From an uncultured Alphaproteobacteria bacterium (GTDB taxonomy: Bacteria > Pseudomonadota > Alphaproteobacteria > HIMB59 > GCA-002718135), in contig CACFOQ010000006.1 in assembly GCA_902567855.1 (NCBI GenBank), forward strand, positions 1 through 64,000: DNA of 64,000 nt, read 5' to 3'. Shown here piece by piece: positions 1 through 8,938 of the stretch. The notes beneath the pieces are model-generated. The model saw only the letters and a list, made by a program, of their open reading frames with translations, had not been told where the DNA came from and ran no database searches. The translations under genes and the position numbers were made by a program. Each line of letters starts with the position of its first letter. The stretch's first letter is position 1.

Positions 1-603
1 AAAATCAGGCCATAAAGTTTGAGTAAAAAACAAATCTGAATAAGATAAATTTAATAAAATAAAATTACTTAATCTTTGAAATCCTCCTGTTCTAATTAAT
101 ATTTCAGGATCAGGTATATCACTCAAGTACATTTTTTTTCTTATCATCTTTAAATTTATTTTTTTTACATTACTTTTAATAAAATTCTCAATAATATTTT
201 TAATCTCATATTGAGTTCCATAATTAAAGGCTATATTTAATTGCAAATTATTATCATCATAGTATTTAATTTTTTTAAAAATTTTAAGTATATCTTCAGG
301 TAAATTTTTTTTTTCACCTATAATATTTATATTAACTTTTTTATTATTTAAATCTTTTAATAATTTTTTGTAAATGGTTCTTATAACTTTAAATATTAAA
401 TATGATGAATTTCTTTTTATATTTTCAGATGAAAGTGCAAATACGGTGATATATTTTATATTAATTTTTAAACAATAATTAACAATTTTTTCTAAATTAT
501 CAAAGCCTGCTAAATAACCTTCTTCAATTTTTTTTTTATTTTTTTTTGACCATCTTTGATTGCCATCCATTATGAAAGCTATATGTTCTATATTCTGTTT
601 CAA
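1..603 (-). CDS. uppS: Undecaprenyl diphosphate synthase, C-terminus cut by window edge
   Basis: This cis-prenyltransferase makes the C55 carrier lipid for peptidoglycan and envelope sugars. It is absent from the ORF track because it runs off the left edge. Reading 201 codons from a TTG at 603-601 gives HIAFIMDGNQRW at residues 7-18, the catalytic-Asp signature of the family. The window breaks off in LFFTQTLWPDF, a typical near-C-terminal motif, so only about 30-40 residues should be missing. The TTG start is preferred because the first downstream ATG lies inside the conserved motif. It starts 4 bases after the frr stop and is the last visible gene of the rpsB-tsf-pyrH-frr-uppS block. Family assignment is firm; the start codon is inferred. 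Confidence 0.9.
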   Translation of the reverse strand, partial: MKQNIEHIAFIMDGNQRWSKKNKKKIEEGYLAGFDNLEKIVNYCLKINIKYITVFALSSENIKRNSSYLIFKVIRTIYKKLLKDLNNKKVNINIIGEKKNLPEDILKIFKKIKYYDDNNLQLNIAFNYGTQYEIKNIIENFIKSNVKKINLKMIRKKMYLSDIPDPEILIRTGGFQRLSNFILLNLSYSDLFFTQTLWPDF

Positions 604-607
604 GAAA

Positions 608-1156
608 TTATACTGTTAGAATTTCATTTTTTTTTGCATGAGCAATTTCTTCAATTTTTTTTGTAAAATCATCTGTAATTTTTTGTATCTCTGATGTATG
701 TTTTTTTAAATCATCCTGTGATATTTCTTTTTCTTTTTCAGCAATTTTGTACTCATCAATAGAGTCTCTTCTAATATTTCTAATACTTATTTTTGCATTT
801 TCAGAATATTGTGAAGCTATTTTAGTTAATTCAAGTCTTCTTTCTTCACTTAATTTTGGTATTGGAAGTCTAATAATATTACCATCACTTTGTGGGTTAA
901 TGCCTAAATTTGACTCTATAATAGCAGTTTCAATATTTTTTATTAATGAATTATCCCATACTTGAATAGTAAGTGTACTTGAGTCTGGAACACTAATATT
1001 TGCCAATTGAGAAATAGGTGTTTTAGAATTATAAGCATCTACTATAATATTATCAAGCATTGAAGTTGATGCTCTTGATGTTCTTATTGAAGCAAGCTCT
1101 TTCTCATAATGAGTGATTGCATTTTCCATTTTTGTATTTAGAGTATTATAATCCAT
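608..1156 (-). CDS. frr: Ribosome recycling factor
   Basis: RRF splits the post-termination ribosome together with EF-G so that subunits can be reused. The 182-residue length is close to the usual 185. The N-terminal three-helix-bundle strand ITHYEKELASIRTSRAST and the IRLPIPKLSEERR segment in domain II are typical of the family. The C-terminal third is a charged helix, as expected for the bundle. It sits 9 bases downstream of pyrH and just upstream of uppS, in the standard bacterial order, and is probably co-transcribed from the rpsB promoter. Nothing unusual is seen in the sequence. Confidence 0.96.
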   Translation of the reverse strand: MDYNTLNTKMENAITHYEKELASIRTSRASTSMLDNIIVDAYNSKTPISQLANISVPDSSTLTIQVWDNSLIKNIETAIIESNLGINPQSDGNIIRLPIPKLSEERRLELTKIASQYSENAKISIRNIRRDSIDEYKIAEKEKEISQDDLKKHTSEIQKITDDFTKKIEEIAHAKKNEILTV

Positions 1157-1165
1157 ATTGATTAT

Positions 1166-1873
1166 TTAACTAATTTTGCTAAATTTTCCAATACCATTAA
1201 TAGCATTTATTATTGAATTTTCTTCGTTTATATTTGTTATTAGTATAGGAATTTTTGATTCTTTAGCCAAACTGATTGCTGTACTATCCATTACTTTTAA
1301 ATCATTTCCAAGAACTTTTGTATATGAGATTTCATCATAAAATTTAGCATCTTCATATTTAACTGGATCTTTATCATATATACCGTCTACTTTAGTAGCT
1401 TTAATAATGATTGAACAATTCATTTCTGAAGCTCTTAAAGCTGCAGCAGTATCAGTAGAAAAAAATGGATTGCCAGTACCTGCAGCAAATATTACAATTC
1501 TTTTTTTTTCTAAATGTCTAATTGCTTTTCTTCTAATATAGGGTTCAGCTATTTGTGACATACTTATGGCAGATTGCACCCTTGTCGGAACTTTGGCAGT
1601 TTCCAAAATACTTTGCATAGATAAAGCATTCATAATTGTAGCAAGCATCCCCATATAATCTGAGGTTGAACGATCAATTCCTTCTGCAGCACCTTTTATT
1701 CCTCTATAAATATTACCTCCACCAATAATTAAACAGATTTGATAATCTTTTTCATAAATTTTTTTTATTTCTTTAGCAATAAATTTTGCAGTTGAAATAT
1801 CTAAACCATAATTAGATTCACCCATTAATGATTCACCAGAAATTTTTAAAAGAATTCTTTTAGATAAAGTCAT
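1166..1873 (-). CDS. pyrH: UMP kinase
   Basis: PyrH phosphorylates UMP to UDP in pyrimidine nucleotide synthesis and belongs to the amino acid kinase fold, unlike eukaryotic UMP kinases. Visible motifs are ILLKISGESLMG at the N-terminus, the glycine-rich IGGGNIYRG near residue 50, and AAGTGNPFFSTDTAA near residue 130. The ORF track starts three bases earlier at a TTG. I prefer the ATG at 1873, which overlaps the tsf stop as TGATG and implies translational coupling. Length with this start is 235 residues, normal for the family. It lies between tsf and frr in the conserved operon. Confidence 0.96.
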   Translation of the reverse strand: MTLSKRILLKISGESLMGESNYGLDISTAKFIAKEIKKIYEKDYQICLIIGGGNIYRGIKGAAEGIDRSTSDYMGMLATIMNALSMQSILETAKVPTRVQSAISMSQIAEPYIRRKAIRHLEKKRIVIFAAGTGNPFFSTDTAAALRASEMNCSIIIKATKVDGIYDKDPVKYEDAKFYDEISYTKVLGNDLKVMDSTAISLAKESKIPILITNINEENSIINAINGIGKFSKIS

Positions 1874-2736
1874 CAAGATTCTAATGAAACTAAATTATAA
1901 TTGATAATTTCAAAGTTATTTTTTTTAGAAAATTCATTAATAACTTTATCAACAGTTAAATCTGGATCAAGAATATAATTTTGATTTAATAAAGTAGAGT
2001 CAGAATAGAATTTATGCATTTTACCATCAAGAATTTTTGCAATTATATTTTCTGGTTTACCGCTAGACTTTATTAAATCTAATTGTATCTCTCTTTCTTT
2101 ATCAACAAGATCTTTATTAAGATTTTCTACATTTAATGCTAAAGGTTTGCTAGCAGCAATATGCATACAAAGATTTTTTGCTAATAATTTTGATTCATCA
2201 TTGTCTTCATTTGATTGATAAGAGATAAATGAAGCTATTTTACCAATATTTTTTTTATATGAATTGTGAACATAATAAGAATAATAATTTTCTTTGTGTT
2301 CATTTATATATAATTTAGTTAAAATTATATTTTCACCGATTTTTGCAATTATATCCTTAAAATAATCAGAAATTTTTCTTCCATTTTGAGTAGATTCAAG
2401 AAAATTTTCAATTGAAAAATTAATATCTTTAATTTCAAGTGAATATTTTCCAATTTCATCCATAAAATTTAAAAATACTTCATTTTTTGCAGCAAAATCA
2501 GTTTCGGTGTTAATTTGAATAATAGTACAGATATTATCATTTGAATAAATCCCTATTGCACCTTCTTTAGCTTCTCTTGAAGATTTTTTATTTGCTTTAG
2601 ACAGACCTTTTTTTCTTAAAAAATCAATTGATAAATCTATATCATGATTATTTTCTTCTAATGCCTTTTTACAATCTAAAAATCCAGCTCCTGTTATTTC
2701 TCTTAGATTCTTAATACCTTCTATTAAATCGTTCAT
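1873..2736 (-). CDS. tsf: Elongation factor Ts
   Basis: EF-Ts is the guanine nucleotide exchange factor for EF-Tu. The N-terminal UBA-like domain reads LREITGAGFLDCKKALEE (residues about 12-29), followed by the core motif TDFAAKNEVF near residue 77 that inserts into EF-Tu. Length, 287 residues, is normal. It is 27 bases downstream of rpsB and shares one base with pyrH, so the three genes should be expressed together; S2-dependent control of rpsB-tsf is known in enterobacteria. The body is lysine- and asparagine-rich, in line with genome-wide AT bias. Confidence 0.96.
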   Translation of the reverse strand: MNDLIEGIKNLREITGAGFLDCKKALEENNHDIDLSIDFLRKKGLSKANKKSSREAKEGAIGIYSNDNICTIIQINTETDFAAKNEVFLNFMDEIGKYSLEIKDINFSIENFLESTQNGRKISDYFKDIIAKIGENIILTKLYINEHKENYYSYYVHNSYKKNIGKIASFISYQSNEDNDESKLLAKNLCMHIAASKPLALNVENLNKDLVDKEREIQLDLIKSSGKPENIIAKILDGKMHKFYSDSTLLNQNYILDPDLTVDKVINEFSKKNNFEIINYNLVSLES

Positions 2737-2763
2737 TAAAAATTCTCCTAATTATAATAGTAA

Positions 2764-3501
2764 TTATTTTTCTTTTTCTTCATCAATTTTTTCTTTTTGA
2801 ATATTTTTAGATAATTCCCTTGCATCAGATAATGTAGCTTTAAAATAATTTGCATATAAATTAATAGATCTTATGGCATCATCATTACCAGGGATAATGT
2901 AATCTATTGGTTCAGGATCTGAATTAGTATCAGCAATTGCTATAATGGGAATACCAAGTTTTTTAGCTTCTAATACTGCTAATTTGTCTTTAACAGTATC
3001 AAAGATAACTAGTAAATCTGGCATTCCAGATAAATTTCTTATACCGCCAATATTTGAAAGTAATTTATCTCTTTCTCTGGATAAATCTAACAATTCTTTT
3101 TTTGAAAGATTACTTGAAATTTTTTCATCTCCCAAAGTACTCTCTAATTCATTCAAACGATTTATCGAATTAGAAATAGTTTTCCAATTAGTTAATGTGC
3201 CACCTAACCATCTTTTATTAATATAAAACTGGTCATTTTCTGTTGCAAGTTCTTTAACAATCAAAGAGCATTGTTTTTTTGTTCCTACAAAAAGCACTTT
3301 TCCTGATTTAGAAATAACATCATGAAGTTTTTCAAGTGCTTTATTTATTAAAGGTGCAGTAAGTCTTAAATCAAATATATGTATATTATTTCGTACTCCA
3401 AAAATGTACTCTTCCATTTTTGGATTCCATCTTCTAACATTGTGCCCAAAATGAACACCAGACTCTAACAATTCTTCTATAGTAATTTCAGGAAGATTCA
3501 T
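2764..3501 (-). CDS. rpsB: 30S ribosomal protein S2
   Basis: S2 binds late to the 30S platform region. The N-terminal signature [18 protein letters not shown] and the central [20 protein letters not shown] and [19 protein letters not shown] blocks are diagnostic. At 245 residues it is of usual size with an acidic/lysine tail. A GGAG ribosome-binding site sits in the leader at 3508-3511 and is part of a possible pseudoknot (see regulatory feature). It is the first gene of the rpsB-tsf-pyrH-frr-uppS unit, and a separate promoter candidate overlaps the dnaE stop. Confidence 0.97.
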   Translation of the reverse strand: MNLPEITIEELLESGVHFGHNVRRWNPKMEEYIFGVRNNIHIFDLRLTAPLINKALEKLHDVISKSGKVLFVGTKKQCSLIVKELATENDQFYINKRWLGGTLTNWKTISNSINRLNELESTLGDEKISSNLSKKELLDLSRERDKLLSNIGGIRNLSGMPDLLVIFDTVKDKLAVLEAKKLGIPIIAIADTNSDPEPIDYIIPGNDDAIRSINLYANYFKATLSDARELSKNIQKEKIDEEKEK

Positions 3502-3566
3502 TTTTTACTCCGGTTAAACCTCCACAGAAATAAAAACACCGGTTTTTTCTGTGTGCTAGCTTTATT
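3502..3566 (-). promoter_or_regulatory. Structured rpsB mRNA leader, possible S2 autoregulatory pseudoknot
   Basis: Read on the minus strand, the leader holds a hairpin CACAGAAA (3553-3546) / TTTCTGTG (3530-3523). Its loop contains ACCGGT (3543-3538). A second ACCGG lies at 3514-3510, and its last two G's run into the GGAG ribosome-binding site just before the rpsB ATG. Loop CCGGT can pair with downstream ACCGG, giving an H-type pseudoknot that would hide the ribosome-binding site. Such a layout fits autoregulation by S2, which is established for the enterobacterial rpsB-tsf leader. The pairing is read by eye; regulation is inferred. Confidence 0.5.
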
Positions 3567-3573
3567 AGATCGG

Positions 3574-3602
3574 CAGATACTAAAAATAATTTGAAAATTC
3601 AA
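3574..3602 (-). promoter_or_regulatory. Candidate sigma-70 promoter for rpsB-tsf-pyrH-frr-uppS
   Basis: Minus-strand TTGAAT (3602-3597), a 17-base spacer, then TATCTG (3579-3574). The -35 overlaps the dnaE stop codon region. Initiation about 7 bases downstream would give a leader of roughly 65 bases that contains the complete hairpin described above. The -10 is a weak match, so this is tentative. Confidence 0.4.
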
Positions 3603-6600
3603 GCATTTTCTAAAAATTCTATAGAATAATCTATTTTTTTGCTATCCATTAACTTATCCATATTTTTATAAGATATAATCTTATATTTTTTAGAAAAATC
3701 AAAAGATAATAATTTTCCATTTTTATTCATATATACAAACAAATTTTCATTTGAATGTTCGCATTCTTCAATAATAGAGTGTAAAAAATCATAATCTGAA
3801 TTTTTTTGAAGATAAATATTTATTGTTTTATTATTTTCATGAAATGTTTTATCAAAGTCTTTAATTTTTCTTATCACAAGTCTAATGTTTTCATTATTTC
3901 TTGAAATATCAATGTAGAACAAAAGAACATTTCCTTCTTTAATATAGTTTCTATATTCACTTAATTGATCATTAAAAATAGATAATTCAACTTGAGATTC
4001 TAAAGTTGATATAGTTAAAAAAGCATATTTTTTTCCTTCTTTATTTGATCTTTCTTTTATATCTAAAATTGATCCTACTATTTTGGCATTACTAATTTCA
4101 GAATTATTAATTATATCTTGATAATTAAGAATATTATTGTGTTCAAAATAATTTTTTGGATATAATGATAGAGGATGATTAGAAAAATAAAATCCAATTA
4201 CGTCTAATTCACTTTTTAACAAAAATCCTGTATTCCATAAATCAATATTTTGCTCAAATAAATTTTCATCTAAAAAACTAATTTTAGAGTCTTCAAAAAG
4301 TGATGATTGATCTAAATTTATTTCTTTATTTCCACCAAAAATTTCTACAAAATTTTTAACATTTGCAAATAGTTTTGCTCTATTTTTTTCTATTCCATCA
4401 AAACAACCTGCTTGAATTAATTTTTCTAATTGCCTTTTATTTATTACTTCTCCTTTTAATCTAGACATAAAATCAATAATATCTTCATACTTTCCATTTT
4501 TATTTCTTTCATCTACTAAGTACTGCATAGATTTCATCCCTACACCTTTAATAGCAGCTAAGCCAAATCTTATTGATTTAATTCCATTATCTTCTTCAAT
4601 AGAAAAATCAGCTGAGGAAAAATTAATATCTGGTTTTTTAAATTCAATATTCAGTCTGGCAATCTCTTTCTTTAGTAGGATAATTCTATCTGTCCTATCA
4701 ATAGAATAATTTAAAGTTGCGGTCATAAACTCAAAAGGAAATGTAGTTTTTAAATATGCTGTTTGATATGCTAAAAGAGCATAACCTGCAGCATGACTTT
4801 TGTTGAAACCATAACCAGCAAATTTGTTTACTAAATCAAAAATCTTAGAAGATTCATTGAATTGAATTTTATTTTTTTTTGCCCCATCAATAAATCGATT
4901 TTTTTGGGCATCCATTTCTTTTTGAATTTTTTTTCCCATAGCTCTTCTAAGTAAATCTGCTTCACCTAAAGAATAATTTGAGAGAACTTGAGCTATTTCC
5001 ATAACTTGTTCTTGGTAAACTATAATACCATAAGTCTCTTTCAAAACATTCTTCAACAAAGGATGAATATAATTAATATCTTCTTTTCCATGTTTTCTAT
5101 TACAAAAAGATGGAATATTATCCATTGGGCCAGGTCTAAAAAGTGCAACTACTGCAATAATTTCTTCAAATTTATTTGGCTGCAATTGCCTTAATACGCT
5201 TCCCATACCATTACTTTCTAACTGAAAAATTCCTATAGTTTCTCCATTACTTAGATTTTCAAATGTTTTTTTATCATTCATTGTAATGCTTTTGAGGTTA
5301 AAATTATTAATTCTTTTTTTAATTAAATTGGTTGTATCTTGGATAATAGATAAAGTAGTTAATCCTAAAAAATCAAATTTAATCAATCCAGCTTTTTCAA
5401 CATACTTCATTGAAAATTGGGTAGCATTAACTGAGGTATTTGGATCTTTATATAAAGGAACATTTTCTATAATTTTGGTATCTCCAATCACAACGCCAGC
5501 TGCATGAGTTGAAGCATGTCTATGTAAACCCTCTAATTTTAAACTTATATCTACAACATTAGAAATTCTTTCATCATTTTTAACAATATCCTTTAAATTG
5601 ATATCTGAATTAATTGATTCTTCTAAAGATAAAGGGTTGGCTGGATTATATGGAATTAATTTAGCAAATTGATCAACTTCTGAATATGGAATTTCTAAAA
5701 CTCTTCCAACATCTCTAAAAGCAGCTCTAGATGCCAAAGTTCCAAAAGTAATAATATGAGCAACAGAATCTTTGCCATATTTATTATTTACATATTCAAT
5801 AACTTCATCCCGCCTATTTTGACAAAAATCAATATCAAAATCAGGCATAGAAATTCTTTCAGGATTCAAAAAGCGTTCAAATAATAAATTATATTGCAAA
5901 GGGTCTAAGTCAGTAATTAATAAAGACCATGCTACTACGCTACCTGCCCCTGAGCCTCTTCCAGGACCGACAGCAATATTATTATTTTTTGCCCAGTTGA
6001 CAAAATCTGAAACAATCAAAAAATAACCTGCAAATCCCATTTTATTGATGATATCTAATTCATATTTCAATCTTTTTTCATAAGGCTCACGAGATTTAAT
6101 TTCATTTTCTTTAATTCTTTTTTCTAGACCAAGATTAGATTTTTCATTTAATAGTTCAGATTCAGTTAACGAGGCATCTGTAGAAAATTTAGGTAATCTT
6201 GGATTTATTTCTATAGGAAAATAATTACATTTTTTAGCAATAGATAAATTATTATCAATGACTTCAGGTATATCAGAAAATATTTGTAACATTTGTTCAG
6301 AATCTTTAAAATATAACTCTGGATTTGAGGTTTTTCTATTTGTTTGATTAATTGTAGTTTTTTGAGCAATACATAGTAACGCATCATGAGATAAAAAATC
6401 TTCTTTATTTTCAAACTTAATATTATTTGAAGCTATTAAAGGAACATTAAATTCATTAGCATAAACAATAAATTCATTTTCAAATTCATCTATTTCATTA
6501 TTATTAACCCTTTGTATTTCAAATAAAAAATCTTCTTGAAAAGATTTTATAAAATATTCAATGAATTCTTTTATCAAATGATCTTTCTTTTGATTTTTTA

Positions 6601-7015
6601 ATATTAGTAAAGGGTTATATTCACCTCCAACATAGCATATTAACCCTTTAGTATGATTGATTAAATCTTTAGCAAAAATACCTATAGGATTATTTTCAGA
6701 TGTATGTGATAGTGATGATAAATATAAGAGATTTTTATAACCTTCTTCATTTTTAACTAAAAAATTAATTTGAGAAGAAAAATTATTATTTTTTATATCT
6801 AAAAAATTAATGCTAGTACCTATAATTGGCTGTATTCCATTTTGAGAAGCTTCTATTGCAAATTCTAATACACCAAACATGTTATTATTATCTGTTAACG
6901 CTATGGCAGGCATATTATTTTTTTTGGCTAAATTAATTAGTTTTGGAATTTTTAGAGTGCTTTCTGCCAAGGAATAAGAAGATAAAGTTCTAAGATGTAT
7001 AAAAGGATTTTTCAT
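3599..7015 (-). CDS. dnaE: DNA polymerase III alpha subunit
   Basis: This is the catalytic subunit of the replicative polymerase. Order of domains: N-terminal PHP (about 1-220), polymerase core with MPDFDIDF near residue 393 carrying catalytic aspartates, finger/thumb regions with GYGFNKSHAAGYALLAYQTA, and a C-terminal OB-fold and tau-binding region. At 1138 residues it is close to the E. coli length of 1160. The PHP start reads HLRTLSSYS; the HxH metal motif of active PHP exonucleases is missing, as in many proteobacterial DnaE proteins, so proofreading is presumably supplied by a separate epsilon subunit not seen here. It overlaps lolD by one base (TAATG) and ends the lol-proS-rnj block. 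Confidence 0.97.
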   Translation of the reverse strand: MKNPFIHLRTLSSYSLAESTLKIPKLINLAKKNNMPAIALTDNNNMFGVLEFAIEASQNGIQPIIGTSINFLDIKNNNFSSQINFLVKNEEGYKNLLYLSSLSHTSENNPIGIFAKDLINHTKGLICYVGGEYNPLLILKNQKKDHLIKEFIEYFIKSFQEDFLFEIQRVNNNEIDEFENEFIVYANEFNVPLIASNNIKFENKEDFLSHDALLCIAQKTTINQTNRKTSNPELYFKDSEQMLQIFSDIPEVIDNNLSIAKKCNYFPIEINPRLPKFSTDASLTESELLNEKSNLGLEKRIKENEIKSREPYEKRLKYELDIINKMGFAGYFLIVSDFVNWAKNNNIAVGPGRGSGAGSVVAWSLLITDLDPLQYNLLFERFLNPERISMPDFDIDFCQNRRDEVIEYVNNKYGKDSVAHIITFGTLASRAAFRDVGRVLEIPYSEVDQFAKLIPYNPANPLSLEESINSDINLKDIVKNDERISNVVDISLKLEGLHRHASTHAAGVVIGDTKIIENVPLYKDPNTSVNATQFSMKYVEKAGLIKFDFLGLTTLSIIQDTTNLIKKRINNFNLKSITMNDKKTFENLSNGETIGIFQLESNGMGSVLRQLQPNKFEEIIAVVALFRPGPMDNIPSFCNRKHGKEDINYIHPLLKNVLKETYGIIVYQEQVMEIAQVLSNYSLGEADLLRRAMGKKIQKEMDAQKNRFIDGAKKNKIQFNESSKIFDLVNKFAGYGFNKSHAAGYALLAYQTAYLKTTFPFEFMTATLNYSIDRTDRIILLKKEIARLNIEFKKPDINFSSADFSIEEDNGIKSIRFGLAAIKGVGMKSMQYLVDERNKNGKYEDIIDFMSRLKGEVINKRQLEKLIQAGCFDGIEKNRAKLFANVKNFVEIFGGNKEINLDQSSLFEDSKISFLDENLFEQNIDLWNTGFLLKSELDVIGFYFSNHPLSLYPKNYFEHNNILNYQDIINNSEISNAKIVGSILDIKERSNKEGKKYAFLTISTLESQVELSIFNDQLSEYRNYIKEGNVLLFYIDISRNNENIRLVIRKIKDFDKTFHENNKTINIYLQKNSDYDFLHSIIEECEHSNENLFVYMNKNGKLLSFDFSKKYKIISYKNMDKLMDSKKIDYSIEFLENA

Positions 7016-7695
7016 TAAACTTTATGAATTTGATTATTTGATATTTCAAAGGCTTTATTAGCTTTTTTAGCATATTTTGAATTATGAGTGACATAAATAA
7101 GTGTTTGATTATTAGAAGATATCTTTTCTAAAAAAAACTCAAATACAGCATCAGCTGTTTTTTCATCTAAGTTTCCTGTCATTTCATCAGCGATTATTAG
7201 TTCTGGATTATTTATTAGAGCTCTTGCAATTGCAACCCTTTGTTGTTCTCCTCCTGATAAATAGGTTGGTTTTGAATACATACGATTTTCTAATCCACAA
7301 TTTATTATTATTTCTTTAGCCAATTCATTAGATTTTCTCATATGATTATTAAGTATTAAATTAGGCAATGATACATTTTCCAAAACAGTTAATTCAGGGA
7401 TTAAATAAAAGAATTGATGAACAAAACCAATAGATTTATTTCTAATAATATTTTTTTCATTGCTTTTTAGAAGACTAACATTAAAATTTAAAAATTCATA
7501 AGATCCTTTAAATACAGAATCTAATAAACCCAAAATATTTAAAAATGTAGATTTACCTGATCCGGAAGGACCTGAAATAGAAATAACATCTCCTTTAAAA
7601 ATATCAAAATTTATATTTTTTAAAATACAGGTTCTATTTTTATTTACTAAAAATTCTTTAGATAAATTATTAATAGAAATTAATTTTTTAGTCAT
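7015..7695 (-). CDS. lolD: Lipoprotein-releasing ABC transporter ATP-binding protein
   Basis: LolD powers release of outer-membrane lipoproteins from the inner membrane. Walker A is SGPSGSGKSTFLN near residue 42, the signature motif is YLSGGEQQRVAIARAL, and Walker B is ELIIADEMTGNLD, where the MTGNLD form is typical of the MacB/LolD group. The 226-residue length is normal. It overlaps the membrane subunit gene upstream by 8 bases and dnaE downstream by one, so all are probably in one transcript. The partner is the single LolC/E-type permease at 7688-8935. Confidence 0.94.
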   Translation of the reverse strand: MTKKLISINNLSKEFLVNKNRTCILKNINFDIFKGDVISISGPSGSGKSTFLNILGLLDSVFKGSYEFLNFNVSLLKSNEKNIIRNKSIGFVHQFFYLIPELTVLENVSLPNLILNNHMRKSNELAKEIIINCGLENRMYSKPTYLSGGEQQRVAIARALINNPELIIADEMTGNLDEKTADAVFEFFLEKISSNNQTLIYVTHNSKYAKKANKAFEISNNQIHKV

Positions 7696-8935
7696 TTTTT
7701 AATGATTTAATTGGATCTATTTTTATTGATCTTAAAGCAGGAAATGTTGTTGCTATAAGACATATTAAAATTGATATTAACAAGACTACAAAAACTTCTA
7801 TAAATATTAATTTTGAAGGTAAATTTGATAAATAATAAATTTCTTTAGAAAATAAAGTTGTATTAAATAATTTTTCAATAAAATTCTGAATAGATCTGAT
7901 ATTAATAGAAAATATAATTCCTAATAAACCTCCAAAAAAAGTACCTATTAAGCCAATAAGAAAACCAATTGAAATAAAAATTTTTACCAAACTATAATTA
8001 CTTAAACCAAGAGTTTTTAAAATACCAATATCTTTATTTTTTTCTTTAACAAAAATTATTAATCCAGAAATTATATTCATGGAAGCTACAATTATTATCA
8101 AAGAAAGAATTATAAACATAACATTTTTTTCAATATTTAAAGCATTAATTAATGCAGAATTATTTTGTTTCCAATTTTCAGTATAAAAATCCAAGTTATT
8201 ATCATTAATTATTTTATTAATAATTCTTTGGTCATTTTCTATTAAATTTGGATTATCAATAAATACCTCAATTTTATTGAAACTTTCTTTATTTATTAAT
8301 ATTAATTTATTAGCGATCTCAGAATTAGTAAAAACAAAATTTGAGTCATATTCATACATTCCTAAATTAAAAATTCCTACAATATTTAGTGTTTTAAACC
8401 TAGGTATATTTCCAAAAATTGTTTTATCAGTTTTTGGTATGGCAATTTTAATTTTGTCACCGATCTGTAATCCTAAATTTTTGGCAAGAGCATAACCTAT
8501 GATTATTTCATTTTTATTAGAGAATAATTTTCCTTGTTTTATCTTATTATATATAAAATGACTTTCTGAAAGAAAATTTAAATCATAACCTCTTAAAAAA
8601 ACTCCTTTAGATGAGTCTTTTGATATTAATAAGGCTTGTGTTTGTGTCAAAGGAGATAAAAGAATATTAGTATTTAATTGTAAAAAATAATCTAATTCAT
8701 CTTTTAAAATTTCATTTTTATCACTATAAATGTTTAAATGTCCATTGATTCCTAATAACCTTGAAGTTATTTCTTCTCTAAATCCATTCATTACAGACAT
8801 AACAATAATTATTGCTCCCACTCCTATTGTTATTCCAATAATAGAAATCCATGAAAATATAGATATAAATCCATCAGATTTTTTTGAATAAAGAAAACGT
8901 AAAATTAATAATTTTTCATATGAAGTAAATAACAT
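7688..8935 (-). CDS. lolC: Lipoprotein-releasing system transmembrane protein (LolC/LolE type)
   Basis: Permease of the Lol exporter. It has one N-terminal membrane helix (about residues 25-50, IIGITIGVGAIIIVMSVMNG), a periplasmic domain of about 220 residues, and three C-terminal helices after residue 270, the FtsX/LolC arrangement. Length 415 is normal. Only one LolC/LolE-type gene is visible; in lineages with a single copy it is expected to act as a homodimer (LolF-like), but a second copy elsewhere cannot be excluded. It lies 3 bases downstream of proS and overlaps lolD. Confidence 0.92.
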   Translation of the reverse strand: MLFTSYEKLLILRFLYSKKSDGFISIFSWISIIGITIGVGAIIIVMSVMNGFREEITSRLLGINGHLNIYSDKNEILKDELDYFLQLNTNILLSPLTQTQALLISKDSSKGVFLRGYDLNFLSESHFIYNKIKQGKLFSNKNEIIIGYALAKNLGLQIGDKIKIAIPKTDKTIFGNIPRFKTLNIVGIFNLGMYEYDSNFVFTNSEIANKLILINKESFNKIEVFIDNPNLIENDQRIINKIINDNNLDFYTENWKQNNSALINALNIEKNVMFIILSLIIIVASMNIISGLIIFVKEKNKDIGILKTLGLSNYSLVKIFISIGFLIGLIGTFFGGLLGIIFSINIRSIQNFIEKLFNTTLFSKEIYYLSNLPSKLIFIEVFVVLLISILICLIATTFPALRSIKIDPIKSLKND

Positions 8936-8938
8936 TAT

